Source of the DNA: Ficedula albicollis
Lineage: Eukaryota > Chordata > Aves > Passeriformes > Muscicapidae
Direction: 5' to 3'
DNA length: 64,000 nt
Assembly (NCBI RefSeq): GCF_000247815.1
Contig: NC_021686.1
Location: forward strand, 5,534,037-5,598,036
A model generated the notes under the pieces. That model searched no databases. It saw nothing but the letters and a program-made list of their open reading frames with translations, and was not told the DNA's origin. Of the stretch, positions 53,480 to 64,000 are shown one piece after another (position 1 is the first letter of the stretch; every line of letters starts with the position of its first letter). The position numbers and the translations under genes are program-made.

Positions 53480-53709
53480 GAGAGGGAAGAAAAAAAAAAA
53501 AAGGCCCCACTAAAGGCACCACTGGAGACTACACCGGACGGGGGTAGGAAACATGCAAACGTAGTGCCTCCTTTATGGAGCCAGCGCAACTGATGCAGAG
53601 AGGGAAAAAAAAAAAAAAAGGCCCCACTAAAGGCACCACTGGAGACTACACCGGACGGGGGTAGGAAACATGCAAACGTAGTGCCTCCTTTATGGAGCCA
53701 GCGCAACTG
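53480..53709. repeat. 117-base tandem duplication beside the promoter region
   Basis: A unit with a poly-A run followed by GGCCCCACTAAAGGCACCAC occurs twice, with GGCCCCAC at 53503 and 53620. The copies differ mainly in poly-A length. It lies just inside intron 1, a few hundred bases from the CpG island. Confidence 0.92.
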
Positions 53710-53719
53710 CATGACGGTG

Positions 53720-55960
<2,241 letters not shown>

Positions 55961-58359
55961 GTGATGGGTGGAAAGGGAAAATCTGCTGTAAACAAGACTG
56001 TTCCTCCCCTGCATGCCGCTGTTTGTTCATTAGCCTTGTCTGGAGGATGTAGTCACTCCCAGGACGTATGGAGAAGGCAGGGGTGCAGATGAATGATAAT
56101 ACCTGGCTGGTCCAGGCTGTGGTTAGAGCAATGGAGGAAGCAACTTCGTTTAAGGATGAGAGTGTAGTTGGAAGGCCCTTGAGAGTTCCATTAAACAGTC
56201 CAGTGTTTACTTCAGGATGCTGGAAAACAGGCAGCAGGATAGTCTCCAAAAGGAAGGACTCAGAACGTGCAAAACTGGGCCTCCTGGAGGGACTGAAAAT
56301 GTGCCTATGCAGACAGTGCTGGTCTACCTGCAAGCAGATAAATGAATTTTTTAAATTATTTGTTTTTCTAGTTTATAAAATGAGCAAAGCAAAACTTTGA
56401 GGGGAAAATTCAACTTGTCTGGCTTCTCAGCAGCACAGGACTCTACAAGGGAGGAAAATAATTTCCAAGTGTGTGTAACCCTGCCTTAAGAAGTAAATTC
56501 CAAGTCTAGAAAGTGGAAAAATAAGTGAAAATGAGGACAGTAGTGGGAGAATCAGGTTTTGCAAGCATTTCATTTGATAGTTTGCCTCTCAAAAATTATA
56601 TTCTGACTTTCCCTGTTGTTCCTCTGAATTTTCAAAAGCTTTTTAAAGAAAAAGGAATTACAAATCTGGAAATTATTTGTTGCTATTGACCCAGGCACAA
56701 AGATGACAAATCTGCCAAATCTGGGTTTACAGTGTCTCAGCAAGAGAGGGAGATTAGGACAGTGGTTCAGACAGAGATTGATGCGCGTATCTTTAGTCTC
56801 CTCATGTCCTAAACTTTGAATTCCCCACTGCCAGTCTTTCCCTATAATTACCTCCCAGAACAATTACTCTTTCCTAACGACTTCCATTCCAACCTCCTAA
56901 ATCATACACAGGTTTAAACTCATCCCTCCATCCTCCCTTCCAAGTGATCCCCAATACAGGATGAACCAGTATGTCACAACAAGAAGGTGGCTATGGGTTA
57001 TTACGTGATTCTTCAGCCACAGACACTGAGCTTGTGGGCAAGGAACAACTGAGGAAAACAATTTCACTACTGCAAAGAGCGAGTCCCTAAAATTAACTGT
57101 AGGCTGATGCTATCATAAGCCTTAAAAATATTCTTTTGTGTGCAAAAACTTCTCTGAGCTTCAGTTCATTTTAAGGTAGATAATTTTCAAATATCGTTGA
57201 AATAAGGTTCCAAAATTCCTACTGTTTTAGGGGAGTAAAAGTTGCACAAAATTCATCTGTACTAATCCTTTACTGTGGAAAAGTGTAAAAGGGAGTATTG
57301 AAGTGAGAGGCAGGACTTTTCCTGTCATTGTTTGCATGTGGGAACAATCCATCATCAGTTTGTGAAGGCAACATATCAAAATCCAGCACTTGATTGTATA
57401 TTCCTAATTTAAGTCTTAATCTTTTGAGAGTCCAGCTACAATAAAGTCCAAAGCACCTCAAAATGTTTCGAAAAGGCATATGAAAATGTGTCATTTATAT
57501 TGTGCAAAAATAGCAAAAATCTACTGAGAATTGATTCAAGTGTTTATATTTAAGAGGCATTAAATGTTAACTATGAGTATAGAGTAATGTCAAATGCATT
57601 TATGAAATAATTAAATAGCAGGCATTTTATACCATCAGCCAGTGATTGTAGCAGTGTGATTTGATTGTTTCTAAAAAGGAAATAAAAGTCTTATTAATTG
57701 TTGAGCCTAAGGTGAAATCCAGATCTCAACATATGCTAACACTTTATCCTAACTATATGAATAATATGTCCGCTGAATATTCCTCACCCTTTGCCACTCC
57801 CTCCTGAAATTTTCTGCTCTCCAGCACAAGAAGGAAAGGATGATCACCTTTTTATAACCACCTGGCCATGTCACTTCACACTGCCCCCATTCCAGCCCTG
57901 ATTCCAAATTACTTACTTATCAAGGTGATTCATAAATGCCTCCTATTTTCTTACAAATCTGTTTCTGCACTGCGCACCACATCCTCCTCTGCCTCCTGTC
58001 CACTGTAGTTCTGATGGCAAATTTCTTGTGCATGAAAGTTGGGCAAATCTCTGGCATAGGTTATTGATAATTGCAAAAAACTAAAGTAAATACCATTAGC
58101 AGAAACTGAGTAGAGTCTAGGTATCCATTCCTTTCGTTGCTTTTTCACTCTTCCCTTTCATTTCTTACACCACTAACAGAATCTTCTCTAAAGTGACGCC
58201 TCTGTCCTGTCTCCCACCCCAGTCCCTCCTGGTCCTTGTGCCCCCGCAGAGCACTGGGCGATGTGGTGAAGCTGCACCTGAGCACGGGTGATTTCATCTC
58301 CCGGTCCAGCCTGGATCAGCAGGCGAAGGGGATCCCGTGTGTGCCGGGGTCAATAGGGC

Positions 58360-58560
58360 TGGGGCTGGCTGCAGCCTCGCCACATTCCCTCCACATTAGT
58401 CATCCTAATGAGATGGAGTTCAAGAGGTGCTATCGTCTCTAAAATGCCATTGAAGAAATGGGCTTTGTTTTTCGAGGCTGACCTGCTCCCAGCCTCCCTG
58501 AAATGTAAAAATAAATCCAAGTCAGGCTGTTTGTTTTTAAAACGCTCACAAGCCCGTGTT
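58360..58560. promoter_or_regulatory. possible conserved non-coding element
   Basis: The stretch has closely spaced homeodomain-like TAATGA and ATTAGTCATCCTAATGAG cores. It then continues as unique, repeat-free, moderately AT-rich sequence, the texture typical of conserved enhancers. No conservation data are available here, so this is a guess from composition only. Confidence 0.25.
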
Positions 58561-59814
58561 TGTGCGCCAGGCTGAGCCTCCGGGAACCAGGGAGAGCCCC
58601 GAGTCTGCCCGTGCCTCTGCCCTCCAGGAGAGAGATCCTGACCGTGGCACAGCCGGGAGGTTCGTCCCGTCCTGATGGGCTACCCCATCTGCAGCAGGGC
58701 CTGATGGCCAGTGCTTGGGCAGCTGTGGGAGAGAACTGCAGAAAACTGGAGGAAAGGAGGGGAGGAGGTGCTCAGCCCATCCTGTGCCCCGTGGTAGAAT
58801 CGGCCAGGCGAGGTGGGTTTCTGCCAGCCTGCTGATTTCCTCCCTGCTGCAGAAAACCTTGCTTCTCACTTGGCTCCATTTGCTGCTCTGGTTCAGCCTG
58901 GAGGTAGCCTCTCCTGGCCAGTGCAGGACTCGTTTCCAGCACCACGGATGGTGCTCCATAATGTGTGCAGGTGGCCGTGTCTATAATTAAGAAGATGTAT
59001 AGCCATTTAATGACAGAAGTGCAATTGCACCAGCACACACCCTTAATACAGATGCACTAAACCAGCAGAACTGGGGTTGCTGCTTGTGCAGCTCATTCTA
59101 TGTTTGTGGATGAATATCCATTAATGCAGGCACGCCTCCGTACCAGCAGGCACTGACACTCGCTCAAGACACTGACTGTGCCCCACTCAGGCAGTCTATT
59201 CTGGTCTCTCATAGTTTTTCTCCTCCATCTCACATGTACACAATCAGACACTTGCTGCTACAGTGATAAAAGTAGTTTGAATTATCTCATGCTGGCCAGA
59301 ACCCCTCTATTCTGTTGTTCATGGTCCTTCTAATGCTTTGCCCCATTGCCTGTGCTGCCTGAGTTGCTTTGTAGCTGCAAAGTAGTGAGAGGAACCTTTA
59401 TTTAGGGACCCAAAGAATCATATCCTTTGTCCCAGGTGTCCTAGATGAACATAATTGCAAACCAGAGACCTTCCAGCTGAAGCAGGTCATCAGTGGCTCT
59501 TGCAAACACCTTCAGGCTGAGTGTGGGGAAAGAAACAATCACAAGCCTCCTGCAGCATGCGAGACAGGAAGCCAACAGGCAAAAGCCATAAAATGTTGGT
59601 AAAGGTTCAAAATGAGCTGGGAAAACTAGGTTATTTGTTTGACTGCAATGTATGTACTTAGCTATAGCAACTTGTTCCACAAGTAGTGGGATGGATGAAG
59701 TTTCATGCCCTGTAAATGTATTTTCTGTGTTTCGTAACGCTCAATATCCTGCAATAACCTCAGAATTTTATGGCTTTTCTTTCCAGTGGCAAATGGCTCC
59801 AAATAACCCCAGTC

Positions 59815-59890
59815 TTTCTCTGAGCAAGGGCTGGACTCAATGACCTCTGAAAGTCCCTCCAAGCTGCAATAATTCCAAGGTTCTTTAATG
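59815..59890 (+). mobile_element. CR1-like 3' end fragment
   Basis: It contains GGGCTGGACTCAATGACCTC followed by 'tgaaagtccctccaagctgc' and 'aataattccaaggttct'. This closely follows the CR1 3' end (ggctggactagatgacctc, ...gtcccttccaac..., ...attctatgattct). It is a truncated, diverged copy in sense orientation. Confidence 0.7.
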
Positions 59891-60896
59891 TACCAGCAAT
59901 TTCCACAAAGTATGCAGGTATTTCCCACTTCAGTTTTTTTTACCCCTTTGCCAACTGTGTTTTTTTTTCTCATTCTGATGGACAGACAGAGAGTGCAATA
60001 GCCTAAGCTCAGAAAACTAGAATAAGATACATAATTACAACATTTTCAGGGATGTTCTCAATACAGAGATCTTTGGTTTGATGATTTCTCTTTAATCACT
60101 CAAACATTATATTTTAAGAAGAGATATAATCCTTATTCCTTAGTAATAAAAGGTGGTGAACCCATTACAACTGAATACACCATAATTCAAAAATTTACAT
60201 GACTTTAAGTATATTTCGTAGCAGTTTTTCAAAGCCAAAATTTTCATATGGCTTTCACAAGCAGTCGAGGCATCTAATGTCATAACTATTAAAAAAACCC
60301 CAAAAAACTGATTAACTTTAATTTTGACAATATAACCAGGACTGTTTAGCTGAAAACTTAAATGTTTACACCTAGGTAGGTGGTGATCAGTCTTTATTTA
60401 CCATCTTTGAAAAGTCCAATGATTCTTTTTTCTCATCATATTTTATTGGACACTGTAAATATAAAGTCAAGTATTACAGCGATAGATATCCAAAGTAAAA
60501 AGGAATGGAAGGTACTTTACTAGTCCAGAATGTGAGCTGTGTGTGTATTAAAGTGAGTTAGTGGCCTTTTTAGAAAAAATAATGGTTTATATGTTCTGCC
60601 CATCCCTGTATCACACACCCCAACAGAGGTGGCATAGAACAGTAGGATGAAAATGAGACAAATTCTTCCTTTGGCATAGCAGTTGATCACCCTGCTGTTA
60701 CAAAATCTTTTAATTTTTAATTTTCCTGATTTTTGACATCAAAAGCAAGGATGACCTGTAATGGCATTTGGCCACTTTTCTATTCAACTGAGAATACCAA
60801 GGAATTTTGCCTGGAGAGTTCTTGAACATAACAAAAACAGAAATTATCCAGCTAAGGTACCACACTGAGACTTAGGAGATGGTACTTCAGTTCTTG

Positions 60897-60964
60897 CCTG
60901 TGTCACACCTGTGTCACACCTGTGTCACACCTGTGTCACACCTGTGTCATACCTGTGACACCTG
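60897..60964. repeat. 11-base minisatellite, about six units
   Basis: CCTGTGTCACA repeats about six times, the last units imperfect (one 'tcatacctgtgacacc' variant). Because 11 is not a multiple of three, it shifts through all frames. Any protein read across it (CHTCVTPVSHL pattern) is only a repeat product. Confidence 0.92.
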
Positions 60965-62199
60965 CTCTGCAAAGCACCAAATGGCTGACCCAGAAGACCA
61001 CAGCACACATATAAGTTGGCCTTGCTCTCTAGAGGCATTAGTTGTGTATCCACAAATGTATTTCTCTGCTTTGAATGCAGAAAAGGGACACAGAGATAGG
61101 CAGGTACTGTCTCTGCTAAACAAATGCATTTTTTTCTGCCAGGTGTTAGTGCTGCTAGGCAAACTGTTAAGGGAACGACTATGTTAAAATGAAAATGAAT
61201 ATAAAATAAAACATGTAAAATCTGAGTTTTTAAAAGTTGAGCCATTTTTTCTCCCTGAATTTACCTCCCTTTTCCTGACAGCACATCACATCCCCACCTG
61301 GATGCTGAGTTTAGCTTGTGTACTGTAAAGCTGATGGCAGCGGAGGCATCAGCCTGAGACTCACTCTGCCATCTAACTCCAGCAATTTCCTTATCTCCTT
61401 CCTGTGCCTTCTCCTCAGAAGAAAAACCTGCCTTCACAAATCCCTTCCTACTTTCAAGATTCCACATTAATGATGACCTTCTCTCTGACACTGGTCTTCA
61501 CTTCATCCCCACAGTTTAACAAACTGAAAGCAGGGCAAGGACAGTGGAACCGGGGGATGCCATGGCTACATCCAATCTGTATCTGTCATATTAGAATAAT
61601 CTGTTGCATACTAAGGGGTAGATTTGATTTCTTCTCCAATGTGTTATTTACAATCTGGCAGAGTTCTGTGCAAATGTAGGAACTGATCCTGCAATTTGAT
61701 CACCGCAGCAGACAATGAAGTCAGCGGAGTCTGCACGGATGGATCAGATTCCAGGATTGAAGATTATTCTTGTAAACTGTTTCACAAGCAAACCTCACAA
61801 AATCTGTAGTCACAGAATGACTAAATAAACAAGGCAAGTGACATCTGCAGTTGACATTTTTACCGATGTGAGTGTCACAGCATTGGCTGAATTAATCCAT
61901 TTCTGTTAAGTGACAGAGAAAAGATCCTAGAAAGAGAATAAAATAGAAAAAATGAAACTAGTAACAGAGAGAAATTTTTAAAATATAAAAAATTAAGGAA
62001 GGGAAGACACACCTTTTCATTTGAAGTGAATAAAACTAGGTCCTAGATGAGAGAACCCTTTATCACTTTCAAATGAGAACCCTGATCCTGCAGGGAGCTC
62101 TGGGCAGGAAGATCCAAGAATCAATGCAGTGTCCTTCAGTGTCTCAAGTTTTTATTTCAGGTCAGAACTTCCCAGTAAAATGAACAAAAATATTGTTCC
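60965..62199. other. intergenic, no feature recognised
   Basis: Unique AT-rich sequence between the minisatellite and the second large C run. I see no splice-supported exon, RNA gene or mobile element. Confidence 0.6.
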
Positions 62200-62850
<651 letters not shown>

Positions 62851-62854
62851 ATCA

Positions 62855-62876
62855 GAATTATGAAGCTTCATAATTC
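62855..62876. repeat. 22-base perfect palindrome
   Basis: GAATTATGAAG at 62855-62865 is followed directly by its exact reverse complement at 62866-62876, with no spacer and a HindIII-type AAGCTT centre. It sits only a few bases after the T-run that bounds the 613-base C run. A hairpin or dimer binding site is possible. The coincidence with an assembly break is notable. Confidence 0.85.
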
Positions 62877-63032
62877 CTACAAGAAACTCATGAAGTAAAA
62901 GCCCTTTGGCTTTTGATAAAGATGTGACTGCTGAATTTAGCCCAGAGTAAGTTTTCTCCTATTATTAAGAATTAGAGCTCAGTAGGAGGAAGAAGTAGTT
63001 TGATTAAAACGCCCTGTGCTCTGATTTTTCAG

Positions 63033-63149
63033 ATATCAGCCTTATTGCCATTGTCACCCTCCTGTTTTTCCTATGCTATCTGCCAACCAACAAAGCTGGA
63101 GAGGTCGAAGTGCAAGCCAGCCAAAAGCCCAGGACAGAATAGAAAAAGG
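63033..63149 (+). CDS. candidate terminal exon: hydrophobic helix and short tail
   Basis: A good acceptor (CTGATTTTTCAG) ends at 63032. The following frame reads ISLIAIVTLLFFLCYLPTNK, then AGEVEVQASQKPRTE and a TAG stop at 63140-63142. About 16 hydrophobic residues are followed by a short polar tail, as in the end of a single-pass membrane protein. A GT donor-like site follows at 63150. The frame has no Met before an upstream stop at 63004-63006, so it would need an upstream exon, and none was found. No family is recognised. It may be the last coding exon of an unannotated small membrane protein gene, or chance. Confidence 0.35.
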
Positions 63150-64000
63150 TATCTTTAGTTTTTTATCACAAATGAGATTTTTTTGCTGCCTCCTCCTTAA
63201 GGTAATTTTCAGAGAGAAATGCTACAGACATTTGAGCAGAAACTGAGTATTAATTGCTATACAACTGCTCCTGATGTGTTTTTTGAGGGGGAGGAGGAGT
63301 TTCTCACCCCAGCAATGCCTGGATTTTGCAGCATGTTGCAGAGAGGAGGAAGATACCAATTTGAGTAATAGAGAGAGCAGGGCTTGGAGCACAGAGATAA
63401 ACATCTGGAAGGCTCCTTCAGGCAATTGCATTTGAAGACTTGAAAATAGGAAGGATTAATTTAACTGGGATTCTGAAATGGAACTGAAACTGGAGTTGTT
63501 TGCTGGTGGAATCACATAATTGAACTTCTTCCTATTATCAGTGGCAGTTTACATTCAGAGGAGTTTGGGAAGCTGGACTTTTAAGAACAAAGAAGGAGAA
63601 CTGACAATAGTGTGGGAAGCAAGATGAGAGCATGAATTAACATTTCCCCAGTGGTGAAGTCAAAGCCAAGTGTGACATCTGACTACCTTTATTTGTCCTC
63701 GATATTTAGCCATGAATATTAATTGTATTTAATCGAGCTGGTTTGTTATCTGAATAGGAGACATTCATCTGGTGCTGACATCACAGCTAAGAGCAGGCTG
63801 CACTGTTTCAGCACACCCTGCTTTCTGGGCAACCCCTCCTATGGCCACTGGAGTGGGAGTGAAGTGGCCTTTCACTCAGGCTACATTTTCTTTGAGCTTG
63901 GCTTTTAACAACAAGAAAGCATTTGATTCTACGGAGATAACTTGTGGGGAGGGTCAGAGGAAGATATTTGGAGCAGTTTTAGATATATTGTATTTGAAAC
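63150..64000. other. intergenic or intronic, no feature recognised
   Basis: Unique sequence to the right edge. A stretch near 63710-63790 has ATTAATTGTATTTAATCG and an E-box-like CATCTGGTG, compatible with a regulatory element but unproven. No AATAAA signal closely follows the candidate stop at 63140. Confidence 0.5.

Larger units (their letters stand above)
55961..60890. other. intergenic region upstream of USP7
   Basis: About 5 kb of unique sequence with no supported gene. It is AT-rich, apart from a moderately GC-rich block at 58200-58960. It includes one CR1 remnant (59815-59890) and a possible conserved element (58360-58560). In other vertebrates the next gene upstream of USP7 is HAPSTR1 (C16orf72); I recognise no part of it here. 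Confidence 0.6.

Noticed and set aside
60879..61187. 102-codon frame with a CVTPVSHLCHT repeat, and a CRISPR-like look to the short repeats
   Set aside because: The repeats are an 11-base minisatellite with no spacers, in vertebrate DNA, so neither a CRISPR array nor a repeat protein is supported.

Overview
The window is vertebrate nuclear DNA, most likely from a bird. It has AT-rich introns, GT-AG splice junctions, and two degraded segments resembling the 3' part of CR1 LINEs. It is not prokaryotic: most open frames are short and meaningless, and the only supported gene is split into small exons.

Nearly everything from base 1 to about 55.9 kb is the 5' two thirds of one gene on the minus strand: USP7 (HAUSP), a ubiquitin-specific protease. 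Twelve coding exons were placed by reading splice sites and frame. Exon 2 is at 23139-23243 and exon 13 at 548-704. They join without a frame break and cover about residues 27-476 in human numbering. This takes in the end of the N-terminal acidic region, the whole TRAF-like MATH domain and most of the catalytic core, including Cys223 and His464. The exon with the catalytic Asp and the C-terminal ubiquitin-like domains lie beyond the left edge. Exon 1 is not visible. It should lie at the CpG island near 53.7-55.95 kb, whose centre is 1917 consecutive C residues.

Layout: 1-23.2 kb holds exons 13 to 2 and their introns; 23.2-53.7 kb is intron 1; 53.7-55.95 kb is the damaged CpG-island promoter and exon 1 region; 56-64 kb is the upstream intergenic region. 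The intergenic part carries a minisatellite, a CR1 remnant, a 613-base C run, a 22-bp perfect palindrome and one candidate coding segment on the plus strand (a hydrophobic helix and short tail at about 63.03-63.14 kb).

The main structural theme is assembly quality. There are three pure C runs (139, 1917 and 613 bases), all C on the given strand, and many near-perfect head-to-tail duplications (units of 1242, 951, 854, 130, about 117, 101, 81, 68, 58, 49, 30 and 20 bases). The 1242-base unit duplicates USP7 exon 4 and has a C run exactly at its junction, which looks like two overlapping contig ends joined across a filled gap. I found no new defence, mobile or biosynthetic system. The most useful observations are the duplicated exon 4, the lost exon 1, an intragenic CpG island 1 kb upstream of exon 2, a (TG)n acceptor before exon 3 and the possible membrane-protein exon at 63 kb.
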